Position numbers and translations under genes: made by a program | DNA from: Sphingomonas_O antarctica | GTDB lineage: Bacteria > Pseudomonadota > Alphaproteobacteria > Sphingomonadales > Sphingomonadaceae | NCBI RefSeq assembly: GCF_965137005.1 | Contig: NZ_CBCRXM010000013.1 | Location: 29,436-93,435, forward strand | Length of the DNA stretch: 64,000 nucleotides | Reading direction: 5' to 3' | In this document: positions 34,635-43,735 of the stretch, piece by piece | How positions within the stretch are numbered: the first letter of the stretch is position 1 | How the letters are laid out: each line of letters starts with the position of its first letter | Notes under the pieces: model-generated | Databases searched by the model: none | What the model was told of the DNA's origin: nothing | Seen by the model: the letters and a program-made list of their open reading frames with translations, nothing else

Positions 34635-34997
34635 GTCAAATAGCATCAGCTGGGCCGGGGTCTCGCCCGACAAACGCCGTATCCTGCTCTCCGCCGGATG
34701 AAGGCGTGCCTGAAGCGCGTCAAACGACAACACGCCACCGATCGGCAGAATCAGCTCGCCGTCGAGGGCGTAGTCCCGGCAGCTAGTTTCCAGCAGTGCG
34801 GCGACGATCTCTGGAAAGTAGCGCGCCAGCGACTTGCCGGACTTGGACATGATCTCGACACGGTCGCCGAGCCGCGAGGCGATCGCGCGGAAACCGTCCC
34901 ACTTGGGTTCGTATTGCCAGCCGTCCTCGGTCGGGAGGGCGTCGACCAGCTTCGCCTCCATCGGCTCGGTCTCCGCTAGCGGATGGGGTCTGTCCAT
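34635..34997 (-). pseudogene. LigC-type ATP-dependent DNA ligase, 3'-truncated by IS6
   Basis: The first 121 codons of an ATP-dependent ligase: MDRPHPLAETEPMEAKLVDA, the adenylation motif YEPKWDGFRAIASR (nucleophilic Lys), VEIMSKSGKSLARYFPEIV and YALDGELILPIGG (motif III). The remaining adenylation motifs and the OB domain are gone because IS6 copy B lies at 34634. Its ATG overlaps the exonuclease III stop by one base. As it stands it cannot ligate. It was the last visible member of a ligD-xth-ligC repair operon. Confidence 0.87.
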
Positions 34998-35794
34998 CAC
35001 GCGCGCCGCTTCCGCTTCGGCTTGTCCGAAAGCTCGATCCACACAGGCGCATGGTCGCTGGTCTTCTCCCAGCCGCGCACGTCGTGGTCGACCTGCGCAT
35101 CGACCAGCCGGCCGGCCAGAGCCGGACTCAGAAGCAGGTGGTCGATCCGCAGCCCGGCGTTACGGGCGTAGGCGTTCCGGAAATAGTCGAAGAAGGTATA
35201 GATTGTCTCGTCGGGATGGATCGTGCGCAGGGCATCGGTCCAGCCTTGCCCGGTCAGTCGGAAGAACGCCTCGCGCACCTCGGGCGCGAACAGCGCGTCG
35301 TCGAGCCAGCGCTCAGGCTTGTAGACGTCGCGCTCGGTCGGCATCACGTTGAAGTCGCCGGCTAGCATCACCGGCAGACCAGACTCGAGCAATCCGGCGG
35401 CGTGCTCGATCAGCTTCTCGAACCACCGCATCTTGTATTCGAACTTGGGGCCGGGCCGCGGGTTGCCGTTCGGCATGTAGAGACCCCCGATCAGGATCCC
35501 GTTCACCGCCGCCTCAATGTAGCGGCTCTGCGACGGATCGGGGTCGTCGGGTAGGCCGCGCTGGGTCTCGTGTATCTCGCCGACCCGGCTGAGCATCGCG
35601 ACGCCGTTCCAGCTCTTCTGCCCGTGCCAGATCGCCTCGTAGCCAAGGTCGCGGATCGGCGTTTCCGGGAACTTATCCTGTGGCGCCTTCAGCTCCTGCA
35701 GCACGACGACGTCCGGCTGGCTCTCCTCGAGCCAGCGCAGGAGCACGGGCAGCCGGCCGTTCACGCCGTTCACGTTGTAGGTTGCGATCTTCAC
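34997..35794 (-). CDS. xth: Exodeoxyribonuclease III
   Basis: An exonuclease III/AP endonuclease of 265 residues: MKIATYNVNGVNGRLPVLLR, LQELKAPQDKFP (Glu metal ligand), YMPNGNPRPGPKFEYKMRW, LAGDFNVMPTERDVY (Asp/Asn), RNAGLRIDHLLLS and the C-terminal TSDHAPVWIEL (catalytic His). GTG 35794 was chosen because it overlaps the ligD stop (GTGA) and the conserved start begins there. Placement between ligD and a LigC gene suggests end-processing in a break-repair pathway rather than general base excision. Confidence 0.93.
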   Translation of the reverse strand: MKIATYNVNGVNGRLPVLLRWLEESQPDVVVLQELKAPQDKFPETPIRDLGYEAIWHGQKSWNGVAMLSRVGEIHETQRGLPDDPDPSQSRYIEAAVNGILIGGLYMPNGNPRPGPKFEYKMRWFEKLIEHAAGLLESGLPVMLAGDFNVMPTERDVYKPERWLDDALFAPEVREAFFRLTGQGWTDALRTIHPDETIYTFFDYFRNAYARNAGLRIDHLLLSPALAGRLVDAQVDHDVRGWEKTSDHAPVWIELSDKPKRKRRA

Positions 35795-37671
35795 AGGTCG
35801 GGCAGCACCTGATCGGCGCGCCCCCATCCGGACAGCGCCTTGGAGCCAGCGCGCCTTACGAGTTCTGCCGCGTCGCCGATGTGGAAGTGGTTCGGGGCAT
35901 CGATGCTCTCCATCTCCTTCCAGGTGATCGGCACCGCGACTGGCGCGTTCTCGCGAGCGCGCACGCCATACGGCATGACGGCCGTCGCGCCGCGCTGGTT
36001 GCGGAGGTAGTCTACGAAGATGCGACCCTTGCGCTGGATCTTGGGAAGCGCGGCCGTGAAGTTCTCGGGATCGCTCTGGGCGACGGCCAGCGCCAGCCTA
36101 TGCGCGAAATCCTTCACCTCGGGCCACTCGGCCTTCGGAACCAGCGGCGCGATGACGTGCACGCCCTTGCCGCCGGTCACCATCGGAAAGGTCTCAAGTC
36201 CGATCGACTTCAGGATGTCGCGGAAGTGGAACGCGGCCTTGCGCACCGCCTCGAAGTCGAGCCCCTCGTCGGGGTCGAGGTCGAACACGAGCCGGTCTGC
36301 CTTCTCGACGTCCTCGATCCGCGATCCCCAGCCGTGGAACTCGATGGTGCCCATCTGGACGCAGGTCAGCAGCCCGTCTGCGGTGTCGATAAACAGGTAG
36401 GGCTCCTCGTGCCCGTCCTTCTCCATGATGCCGACGTGCCTGACCGTGTCGCCGAAGCTGCCAGCGTCGTGCTTCTGGAAGAAGCACTTCTTACCCCGAC
36501 CTTGGGGACAGCGGACCAGGCTCATCGGCCTGCTGCCGACCCATGGCAGCATGATGGCGGCGACGGTCGCGTAATAGTCGGCGAGCTGTCCCTTGGTGAT
36601 GTTGGACTCTGGGAAGATGATCCGGTCGCGGTTGCTGATCTTCACCTTCGACCCTGCCGGGGCCTCGACCTGGGCGACGGCCCGCTCGACCTCGAGCACC
36701 ACCGCCTCAGGCTTCTTGTCGGCGCGAAGGCCGAGGTAGCTCGGGTGCCGCAGCGTGCCCTCGTTCGTCATTTCGGTGTAGGCGATCTCGGCGACCAGCC
36801 TGGGCTTCAGCCAGTGCGCGCCCCGCACCTCGGCGCGTGGCGCCTTCACGGTCGGCTTGTCCTGCTCGAGCGTCGCCATCGTCTCCATCAGGCGAATGAT
36901 CTCGTCATTGCTGAACCCGGTGCCGACCTTGCCAGCATAGCGCAGCACGCCATCCTCGTGCACGCCGAGGATCAAGGAGCGGAACAGACGCGACTTATCG
37001 GAAGGCGTCCAGCCGACGACGACGAACTCCTGCCGCTTGATGCACTTCGTCTTTAGCCAGTTCCCCGAGCGCGATCCTACATAACGGCCATCCGCTTTCT
37101 TCGAGATGATGCCCTCGAGACCGGCGTCGCAGAAGCTGTGCAGCAGCTTCTCGCCATTGCCCTCGATGTGTTCAGAGTAACGGATGCGGTCGCCACCCTC
37201 GGGCACGATCTTTCGCAGCATCGCCTTGCGCTCGGTCAGCGGCCGGCCGGTCAGATCCTCGCCGTCGAGCTCGAGAAGGTCGAACGCGATGAAGTCGATG
37301 CTGGCCGGCGCGCCCTTCAAGGCCCCCTGCAGCCCCTGGAAGCTGGACCGACCGTCCGCGTCCATCACGACGGCCTCGCCGTCGAGAAGCGCCGACCTCA
37401 CGCCGAGTCGGGCGGCCGCCTCGACGACACCAGCGAACTTCTTGGACCAGTCGAGCCCCGAGCGCGTGTAGGCGCGGGCCGTGCCGCCGCCCACAGCCAC
37501 CAAAAGCCGGTAGCCGTCATACTTCATCTCGTGGAGCCAGCGGTCGCCAGCGGGCACCGTGTCGACCAGCGTGGCGAGCTGCACCGGCCTGAATGGTGGC
37601 GGCTTCAGCTGCGCCGCCCTCCGGCTCTTCCCGCCCGGCGCAAACCGCTTGGATGTCTTCGTGGATGCCAT
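35791..37671 (-). CDS. ligD: DNA ligase D (ligase + polymerase, no phosphoesterase domain)
   Basis: A two-domain LigD of 626 residues. The ATP-dependent ligase domain comes first (about 25-320): adenylated Lys in HEMKYDGYRLLV, DGEAVVMDADG, GLEGIISKKADGRYVG, NWLKTKCIKRQEFVVVGW. The primase-polymerase domain follows (about 345-626): DRIIFPESNITKGQLADYY, GSRPMSLVRCPQGRG, the metal motif RLVFDLDPDEGLDF, and GGKGVHVIAPL. The N-terminal or internal 3'-phosphoesterase domain of many LigDs is absent. LigD normally works with Ku in end joining; no ku gene is in this window. First gene of the operon. Confidence 0.94.
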   Translation of the reverse strand: MASTKTSKRFAPGGKSRRAAQLKPPPFRPVQLATLVDTVPAGDRWLHEMKYDGYRLLVAVGGGTARAYTRSGLDWSKKFAGVVEAAARLGVRSALLDGEAVVMDADGRSSFQGLQGALKGAPASIDFIAFDLLELDGEDLTGRPLTERKAMLRKIVPEGGDRIRYSEHIEGNGEKLLHSFCDAGLEGIISKKADGRYVGSRSGNWLKTKCIKRQEFVVVGWTPSDKSRLFRSLILGVHEDGVLRYAGKVGTGFSNDEIIRLMETMATLEQDKPTVKAPRAEVRGAHWLKPRLVAEIAYTEMTNEGTLRHPSYLGLRADKKPEAVVLEVERAVAQVEAPAGSKVKISNRDRIIFPESNITKGQLADYYATVAAIMLPWVGSRPMSLVRCPQGRGKKCFFQKHDAGSFGDTVRHVGIMEKDGHEEPYLFIDTADGLLTCVQMGTIEFHGWGSRIEDVEKADRLVFDLDPDEGLDFEAVRKAAFHFRDILKSIGLETFPMVTGGKGVHVIAPLVPKAEWPEVKDFAHRLALAVAQSDPENFTAALPKIQRKGRIFVDYLRNQRGATAVMPYGVRARENAPVAVPITWKEMESIDAPNHFHIGDAAELVRRAGSKALSGWGRADQVLPDL

Positions 37672-37812
37672 CCCCCATAGACTCGTTCAGCGCCGGAGCG
37701 TTCCTTCACCCCCATCGAGCAAGCGGTGCCGGATCCTCGGGGACGCGCCTTGCGCCCGGTGCAGGCAGCCGTCGCCCTCGAAGTCGGCGCCCGCCGCGCC
37801 TATCTTCCATGG

Positions 37813-38922
37813 ATGAGAATATTCATCAGCTCGCTGATCTCGAACTTCGCCGCGGAACGTCGCGCCGTTCGCCGCGCCGTCGAGACATTGCGCTTCGAGG
37901 CGGTGATGGCCGAGGACTTCGGCGCGCAGCCCAGCTCGCCACAGGTCGCCTGTCTTCAGGGCCTCCGGTCATCCGACTGGGTGGTGCTGGTTCTCGGCGA
38001 GGACTACGGCGCCGTTCAGCCCGTGTCGGGTCTTTCGGCGACGCACGAGGAATACCGCGAGGCCCGGAACACGAAACCCATCTTCGCCTTCGTGCAGGAG
38101 GGGACGTCGCCAGGCCCGGAGCAGGCGGCCTTCATCGCCGAGGTGCAGGCCTGGCAGGGAGGGCTCTTCCGGGGCGGCTTCCGCGACGCCGACGACCTTC
38201 AGGCGGCCGTCATCCGCGCGCTTCACGACTACACCCTCACCAGCGCGACCGGACCTGTGGACGAGCAGGAGATCATAGCGCGGGCTGTTGCGCTACTGCC
38301 ACAGGAGAGCCGGAACACCGTAGAGGGCCCGTTCATCGACATCGCGGTCGCCGGAGGCCCTCGCCAGCAGCTGCTCCGCCCCGTGCAGATGGAGGCCCCC
38401 GATCTGGCCGACAGGCTTCTTCAGGAAGCCCTGTTCGGCGCAGACCGCTTCTTCGATCGCGCCGCCGGGACGGATAGCGGTCTCGATGGCCCGGACCTCG
38501 TCATCGCGCAGCAGCGCGGCCCGTCGTTCCGGCTCGGCGAAGACGGGTCGATGACGGTGCGCCTGCTCGCCACCGAACCGCGCAACCGTGACGTCTTCGG
38601 TCTGCCCGCGATCATCGAGGAAACGGTCCAGCAGCGCATCGCCACCGCGCTCGGGTTCGCAGCCGCTCAGCTTGAGCAGATCGACCGGACCGAGCGCATC
38701 ACGCATGTCGCGATCGCCGTCCGCATCGCCGGGTCCGACTATCTCGGCTGGCGCACGCGCGCCGAGCACGCGGCCAGCCCGAACTCGATGACGATGGGCA
38801 TGGGGGGCGACCAGCGCGGGCCCGTCACTGCCTTCAGACGCCGTGCGTCGCTGCGCCTCGACCGCACGAGCCTCGTAGAGGACCTCGTAGTCCCGCTGCG
38901 CAGGCAGTGGTCATCGCGGTAA
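37813..38922 (+). CDS. DUF4062 domain protein
   Basis: A protein of 369 residues starting MRIFISSLISNFAAERRAVR. Residues 1 to about 100 form a DUF4062 domain, a TIR-like fold used as an effector or signalling module at the N-terminus of many defence and STAND proteins (SSDWVVLVLGEDYG, SATHEEYREARNTKPIFAFV). The C-terminal 250 residues (DLADRLLQEALFGADRFFDR, EETVQQRIATALGFAAAQLE) are not recognised. ATG 37813 was chosen since DUF4062 homology starts there. It is divergent from ligD across a 141-bp gap, so the two could share control. Confidence 0.8.
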   Translation: MRIFISSLISNFAAERRAVRRAVETLRFEAVMAEDFGAQPSSPQVACLQGLRSSDWVVLVLGEDYGAVQPVSGLSATHEEYREARNTKPIFAFVQEGTSPGPEQAAFIAEVQAWQGGLFRGGFRDADDLQAAVIRALHDYTLTSATGPVDEQEIIARAVALLPQESRNTVEGPFIDIAVAGGPRQQLLRPVQMEAPDLADRLLQEALFGADRFFDRAAGTDSGLDGPDLVIAQQRGPSFRLGEDGSMTVRLLATEPRNRDVFGLPAIIEETVQQRIATALGFAAAQLEQIDRTERITHVAIAVRIAGSDYLGWRTRAEHAASPNSMTMGMGGDQRGPVTAFRRRASLRLDRTSLVEDLVVPLRRQWSSR

Positions 38923-38936
38923 TTACCGGCTCAAAG

Positions 38937-39290
38937 CTAGTTGCTCGGCGCCGATTCACGAAATGCGGCGATTATCGCCTGCACGGTAAAGGGCTTCGGA
39001 ATGATCAAACCCGGCGGGTTGCACGGACTGCACTCCTCCGGTGTCCCAGTAATGAAGATTACCGGTATCGGTCCCAATCGCCTATGGATTTCGGCCACTG
39101 CGCGCGGTCCCGTGCCCTCTAGCAGCTTTACGTCCGAGGTGATTACGCTCGGCGCGTGAGCTGCGGCAGCGGAGACAGCAGCCTCTTCCGTGTCAACTAT
39201 TTCAAACGAAGTCGCCCCCTCCGACGCCAGGATATCCTGAATGGTCATCGCGACCAGAGGTTCGTCCTCGATGGTCAAAACATGGCACAT
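38937..39290 (-). CDS. Single-domain response regulator
   Basis: A protein of 117 residues consisting only of a receiver domain: VLTIEDEPLVAMTIQDIL (acidic pair), phosphoacceptor Asp in VITSDVKLLEGTGP, PVIFITGTPEE (Thr), IIPKPFTVQAIIAAF (Lys). No output domain, so it acts by protein contact. It is divergent from a histidine kinase gene 149 bp away, its likely partner. Confidence 0.9.
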   Translation of the reverse strand: MCHVLTIEDEPLVAMTIQDILASEGATSFEIVDTEEAAVSAAAAHAPSVITSDVKLLEGTGPRAVAEIHRRLGPIPVIFITGTPEECSPCNPPGLIIPKPFTVQAIIAAFRESAPSN

Positions 39291-39439
39291 GTCGTGGCTC
39301 CTGGCGATTTCTGTCAACGCAGCCGGCACCGCGTCGATCCGTAGGCTTCCGCAGGGGCTGCTTGCCTTTGGCTTTCGTTGGTTCAAAGTAGGACGCCCGG
39401 CAACGTTCGGCAGACACTCCAGTCACGAAGCGAGTTTTG

Positions 39440-40531
39440 ATGGCCGACGCCTCGATCATTCCAGCGGACGAACCGCGTCGCCTGGCTGCCGTGCGGCGCT
39501 ACGACATACTCGACACGCCACCTGATGGCGCGTTCGACCGAATTACCGCGCTGGCGGCTCGGCGCTTCGGTGTGCCGATATCAATCATCAGCATCGTCGA
39601 TGAGGACCGGATCTGGTTCAAATCGCACCACGGGGTGCCGGTCGAGCAGATCGGGCGCGACCCCGGTCTTTGCGCGTCGGCGATTCTCTCAAATGATCCG
39701 CACATCCTCACCGATGCGAGCATCGATCCCCGTTCGCTTGCCAATCCGCTGGTAGCGGGTGACTTTGGGCTTCGCTTCTACGCCGGCGTTCCGCTGACCA
39801 CTGACGACGGCCATAATCTCGGAACCCTGTGCATCATCGATAAAGAGGCGCGGCCGATCGACCAGTCGCAGATCGACGACCTGAAGGACCTTGCTGCGAT
39901 AGTGATGGACCAGATCGAAGTGCAGCTTTCCGCGCGCCAGGCGGTCTCCCAGGCTGAGTTGATGGCCAAGGAAATCGACCACAGGGTCATGAACAGCCTG
40001 CAATTCGTGTCGGGTTTGCTGTCGATGCAGAGCCGCGCGCTCGATGATCCCGACGCAGTGGATCATCTTCAACTTGCCGCCAACCGCGTCGCCGCAGTCG
40101 CGCAGGTGCACCGCCACTTTTATGCGGAGGCCGCCGATCACGCCTCCTGTATCGCTTTCCTGAGGCGGTTATGCGCCGATCTGGAATCGATCCTCGGACG
40201 GAAAATTCAGGTGAGCGGGGATGAGGGCAACATCCCCACAACGTCGGTGCAGCCCGTCGGACTGCTCGTCAACGAGCTGGTCACGAACGCGGCCAAGCAC
40301 GGTCAAGGCGTGATTGAGGTCCGCTATGAGATCGAGGGAAATCAGCATGCCCTGATAGTCTCCGACGAAGGTCGCGATCTCCCGAAAGACTTCGATCCGG
40401 CTGCGGCGAGCCGGAGCCTAGGCATGCGGGTCGTGACCTCGCTTACAAGACAACTCGGCGGCGAGCTGACGAGCGGTCATCGACCCGACGGCGGCACCTG
40501 TTTCAAGGTGTCGTTTCAGGCACAGCCGTAG
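39440..40531 (+). CDS. GAF-domain histidine kinase (HisKA_2/HWE type)
   Basis: A soluble sensor kinase of 363 residues. The N-terminal GAF domain (about 25-165; FDRITALAARRFGVPISIIS, GLRFYAGVPLTTDDGHNLGT) could bind a ligand or chromophore. The dimerisation domain has the phosphoacceptor KEIDHRVMNSLQFVSGLLSM and the ATPase has the N box LLVNELVTNAAKHG and the G box SRSLGMRVVTSLTRQLGG. This class is frequent in alphaproteobacterial general stress and light signalling. ATG 39440 was taken; TTG 39437 is adjacent. Confidence 0.88.
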   Translation: MADASIIPADEPRRLAAVRRYDILDTPPDGAFDRITALAARRFGVPISIISIVDEDRIWFKSHHGVPVEQIGRDPGLCASAILSNDPHILTDASIDPRSLANPLVAGDFGLRFYAGVPLTTDDGHNLGTLCIIDKEARPIDQSQIDDLKDLAAIVMDQIEVQLSARQAVSQAELMAKEIDHRVMNSLQFVSGLLSMQSRALDDPDAVDHLQLAANRVAAVAQVHRHFYAEAADHASCIAFLRRLCADLESILGRKIQVSGDEGNIPTTSVQPVGLLVNELVTNAAKHGQGVIEVRYEIEGNQHALIVSDEGRDLPKDFDPAAASRSLGMRVVTSLTRQLGGELTSGHRPDGGTCFKVSFQAQP

Positions 40532-40588
40532 GTTTCTTTTAGCCAGCACTCCTCCAATCACTCGCGACAGTTGAGCACTGCAGGTCGG

Positions 40589-41029
40589 CTAGCTTTCCGA
40601 GATGATCCGGATCGTAGCCGGGTCTCGAACACCGTCGAACCAGCGCTCCAACGCCGCGGCGAACAGCGGCCCACCGCCAGCGTAATCGAACAAGGTGAGT
40701 GAGGACCGGAGCTTCATTGCATCGACCTCACCGAACACCGCGATAGCCGTCAGTCCAGTGAGATCCTGCAGCACGGCCACGCTCTCCCCAAGGCGGGTGC
40801 CGAGGACAGGCTCGTCGAGATAGGCGCGAGCCTCTTCGAGCGACCGGATAGCGAAGCGCTGGGCCATCTCGCTTCGGCCCAGCCCCGCAATCTGCGGAAA
40901 GATGAACCACATCCAGTGGCTGCGCTTCGCGCCACGCCGGATCTCCGAGAGCGCGGCCTCGTAGCTATCGCCCTGGGCAGTCAAAAACCGTTCAAGGTCG
41001 AAAGGGTCGGCCACGGTCTTTCCAACCAT
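40589..41029 (-). CDS. DUF1810 family protein
   Basis: A protein of 146 residues matching DUF1810: DPFDLERFLTAQGDSYEAAL, KRSHWMWFIFPQIAGLGRSE, AQRFAIRSLEEARAYLDEPV, DAMKLRSSLTLFDYAGG. This all-helical family includes proteins related to the NADAR/toxin-associated group, but its function is unknown. The start overlaps the stop of the upstream hypothetical gene, so the two are co-translated. Confidence 0.88.
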   Translation of the reverse strand: MVGKTVADPFDLERFLTAQGDSYEAALSEIRRGAKRSHWMWFIFPQIAGLGRSEMAQRFAIRSLEEARAYLDEPVLGTRLGESVAVLQDLTGLTAIAVFGEVDAMKLRSSLTLFDYAGGGPLFAAALERWFDGVRDPATIRIISES

Positions 41030-41379
41030 CAGTGCGGTCGCTCGCTCTGCTCGAAGATCTCGTCGATCTTGGCGGTAATGACCTCGTAGAAGCTGCGGCC
41101 GTGCGCGTCGTGCGAAGCGCGCATCTGGATCGCGCGCGACTTGATGTGGTTGGCTGCGGTCAACGCACCAAGGTGGAAATCCTCCTCTGTATGCAGGCGC
41201 GTGTCGGCATCGAGAAGGGCGCCGATCGCCAAGGCGTAGAAGTCCATGACGTCGTCCGCCTTTGGCGGCCTCCCCGCAGCGGCCCGGAATTCGCGCTCGA
41301 CCGTCCCCATGATTATCTGGAGCGTGCGGATCTTCACATCGTCATCGATGCTCAGCAGACCCTCCGAATTGGTCGGCAT
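41029..41379 (-). CDS. Hypothetical protein co-transcribed with DUF1810
   Basis: A protein of 116 residues, mostly helical (VKIRTLQIIMGTVEREFRAA, DDVMDFYALAIGALLDADTR, RSFYEVITAKIDEIFEQSER). No family recognised. It overlaps DUF1810 by one base. Its start faces the imuA operon, so the LexA box at 41484-41498 lies within its 5' region and could also control it. Confidence 0.7.
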   Translation of the reverse strand: MPTNSEGLLSIDDDVKIRTLQIIMGTVEREFRAAAGRPPKADDVMDFYALAIGALLDADTRLHTEEDFHLGALTAANHIKSRAIQMRASHDAHGRSFYEVITAKIDEIFEQSERPH

Positions 41380-41483
41380 CAGCTCGTCTCCTCGATGGTC
41401 TCCGCGGCCCGGTCTTCACGTGCAACATTGCACACTCCGACGACCTTTATTCCAGCGACCCGTTGACTCAGCGCCGTTGATAA

Positions 41484-41498
41484 GAACAAATAAGGAAC
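41484..41498 (-). promoter_or_regulatory. LexA (SOS) box upstream of imuA
   Basis: GAAC-AAATAAG-GAAC, the reverse complement of the alphaproteobacterial LexA operator GTTC-N7-GTTC, ends 31 bp before the imuA start. The imuA-imuB-dnaE2 cassette is a classic LexA target in this class. Confidence 0.9.
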
Positions 41499-41529
41499 GA
41501 ATCAACTTGTTCGCTAGTCTGCTGATGCC

Positions 41530-42261
41530 ATGCGCCAATCCCTCGTCCTCGAAGATCTGCGTGCGCGCATCGCCCGCATCGAGGGTGCAGGCGCCCGCCA
41601 CGAGGCAATACCGTTCGGCATCGAAGCGCTGGACTCGCGCCTTCCCGGCGGTGGCATCGCCTCCGGGGCGCTCCACGAGATAACCGGTGGCACCGACCTC
41701 GCCGACGATGCCAGCGCGACAGTGTTCCTCGCTGGCATCCTCGCAAGAATAGAGGGCCCGGTCCTCTGGTGCTTGCGGTGGCGCGACCTATTCGCGCCCG
41801 CCTTGCATCTCGCAGGCCTCCACCCCGACCGGGTAATCCACGTCGAGGCCGGGAGCGATGCGAACGTGCTGCTCGCGATGGAGGAATGCCTGCGCCATGC
41901 GGGACTGGCCGGCGTCGTCGGCGAGATCGGCAAGTATTCGACCACAGCGTCCAAACGCCTGCAACTGGCGGCCGAAGGCTCGGGCGTCGCGGCGTTCGTC
42001 TTCCGCCGGTCGTCGAAGGCGGACCAGGCCGCCGAGGGGACGGCGGCCGCCACGCGCTGGCGGATCACCGCCGCGCCGAGCGAGGATCTCGGCATCCCCA
42101 GTCTCGGCCGTCCCCGCTGGCGCGTGGAACTCGCACGCGTGCGCGGCGGCAACCCGCACGCCTGGATCATGGAGGGGTGCGATGCGCAGGGTCGCCTCGG
42201 TCTATCTTCCGCACTGGTCGACGGACCGGTTGCGGCGGAAGACCGCCAAGTCGCCGCCTAA
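41530..42261 (+). CDS. imuA: ImuA, RecA-like mutasome protein
   Basis: A protein of 243 residues in the ImuA (SulA-related/RecA-like) family: ARHEAIPFGIEALDSRLPGG, IASGALHEITGGTDLADDAS, PVLWCLRWRDLFAPALHLAG, LLAMEECLRHAGLAGVVGEI. The usual Walker A lysine is not evident. It acts with ImuB and DnaE2 in damage-induced mutagenesis and binds RecA. It overlaps imuB by 80 bp, which is long for this pair. Confidence 0.9.
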   Translation: MRQSLVLEDLRARIARIEGAGARHEAIPFGIEALDSRLPGGGIASGALHEITGGTDLADDASATVFLAGILARIEGPVLWCLRWRDLFAPALHLAGLHPDRVIHVEAGSDANVLLAMEECLRHAGLAGVVGEIGKYSTTASKRLQLAAEGSGVAAFVFRRSSKADQAAEGTAAATRWRITAAPSEDLGIPSLGRPRWRVELARVRGGNPHAWIMEGCDAQGRLGLSSALVDGPVAAEDRQVAA

Positions 42262-43735
42262 CGACGCCCGCCCAGGCGGCGGACCGCTGGCAACCGCGAT
42301 CCCGGACCACGGCCGCCGCGTCATCGCGGCGGTGGACGTAGCGGCGCGCTCGCTTGGCATCACACCAGGCATGACCGTGACAAAGGCGCGGACGTTCGCA
42401 CCCGGCCTCCAGGTGGTCGACGCCGAACCGGATGCAGACGCCGAGGGCCTCCGGCACCTCGCGTTGTGGGCTGGCACCAGATACGCGCCACTGGTCGCGC
42501 CGGATCCGCCGGACGGGATCTGGATCGATGTCACCGGCTGCGCATCGCTGTTCTCTACCGAGCGCGCGCTGCTCAAGGACCTGCACCGGCGCACCGCGGC
42601 GTTCGGGCTCACGGTCCAGATCGCGGTCGCCGACACCGCCGGCTGCGCGCATGCCGTCGCGCGCCACGTGCTCGCCGGACGCCCCGTCACGATCGAGCCC
42701 GGCGACCACCGCAAGGCGATCTCGCTCCTGCCGATAGCGGCGCTCAGGCTCGAATCGCCGACGGTGGAGGCCTTGCGCAAGCTCGGTTTCGAGCGGATCG
42801 AGCAGCTGATCGACGCGCCGCGCGCGCCACTCGCGAAACGCTTCGGGCGCGGGCTCCACCGACGTCTCGACCAGGCGCTCGGCAACCTGCCCGAACCGAT
42901 CGAGCCGGTGTTCCCCGAGCACCTCCCGCGCGCGCGCCGCGGCTTCATGGACCCGATCGCCACGTCCGAGGCCTTCGGCCGGGTCATCGGAGACCTCGTG
43001 GGCGATGCCGTCGAGCAACTCGTCCGTGTCGGCAAGGGCGCTCGGCGGCTCGACTGCCTGTTCCACCGCGTCGATGGACACGTGCAGGCGATCCGCGTTG
43101 GCACAGCGACGCCCTCGCGCGATCCAGCGCACCTCGCGAAGCTGCTACGGGCCAAGGTCGAGACCGTCGAACCCGGTCTCGGCATCGAGGCGATGACGCT
43201 GGTCGTCCCGCTCGCGGAGCCAATGGCCGCCCGGCAGGGTGAGGGGCTGGAGTCGCTCGGCCGTCGCGGGCCCGACCTGGCAACGCTGGTCGACGCACTC
43301 ACGAACCGCTTCGGCGGCGGCAGCCTCCATCGGACGGCCTATAGGGCGGGGGCGATGCCCGAGCGGTCGGTCGACAGGCCTGCCGCGCTGGCGCCGCCGC
43401 GCGTCACGGCGTGGGATGACGACCTGCCACGGCCGGCACGCATGCTGGCCCGTCCCGAACCAGTCGACGTGATCGCGCTGCTGCCCGACGAAGCGCCGCG
43501 CATGTTCGTGTGGCGCGGCCGGCGCTACGCCGTCACGCGCGGCGACGGGCCTGAGCGGCTGCACGGCGAGTGGTGGCGCGACGGCGGCGTCGAGGGCGAG
43601 CAGCCTTACACCGTGCGCGACTACTACCAGGTCGAGATCGCGACGGGCGGCAGATACTGGCTCTTCCGCCTCGGCGACGGGGTAACCCCATCGACCGGTC
43701 CGATGCGCTGGTTCATCCACGGCGCATTCGCATGA
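42182..43735 (+). CDS. imuB: ImuB, Y-family polymerase-like mutasome hub
   Basis: A protein of 517 residues related to Y-family polymerases but without their catalytic acids: the N-terminus MRRVASVYLPHWSTDRLRRK lacks the DMD motif. A helix-hairpin-helix region (LRKLGFERIEQLIDAPRAPL) and little-finger domain follow, then the C-terminal ImuB-specific region that contacts the beta clamp, ImuA and DnaE2. The closing YYQVEIATGGRYWLFRLGDG is typical of ImuB. ATG 42182 lies inside imuA. The stop overlaps dnaE2 (ATGA). Confidence 0.92.
   Translation: MRRVASVYLPHWSTDRLRRKTAKSPPNDARPGGGPLATAIPDHGRRVIAAVDVAARSLGITPGMTVTKARTFAPGLQVVDAEPDADAEGLRHLALWAGTRYAPLVAPDPPDGIWIDVTGCASLFSTERALLKDLHRRTAAFGLTVQIAVADTAGCAHAVARHVLAGRPVTIEPGDHRKAISLLPIAALRLESPTVEALRKLGFERIEQLIDAPRAPLAKRFGRGLHRRLDQALGNLPEPIEPVFPEHLPRARRGFMDPIATSEAFGRVIGDLVGDAVEQLVRVGKGARRLDCLFHRVDGHVQAIRVGTATPSRDPAHLAKLLRAKVETVEPGLGIEAMTLVVPLAEPMAARQGEGLESLGRRGPDLATLVDALTNRFGGGSLHRTAYRAGAMPERSVDRPAALAPPRVTAWDDDLPRPARMLARPEPVDVIALLPDEAPRMFVWRGRRYAVTRGDGPERLHGEWWRDGGVEGEQPYTVRDYYQVEIATGGRYWLFRLGDGVTPSTGPMRWFIHGAFA

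Noticed and set aside
37690..37720. GTTC-N11-GTTC near the ligD/DUF4062 divergent gap as a LexA box
   Set aside because: Spacing is 11, not 7; not a valid operator.
41858..42181. An upstream extension of imuB inside imuA
   Set aside because: ImuB homology starts at 42182 (MRRVASVYLPHW); the extension is an out-of-frame reading of imuA.
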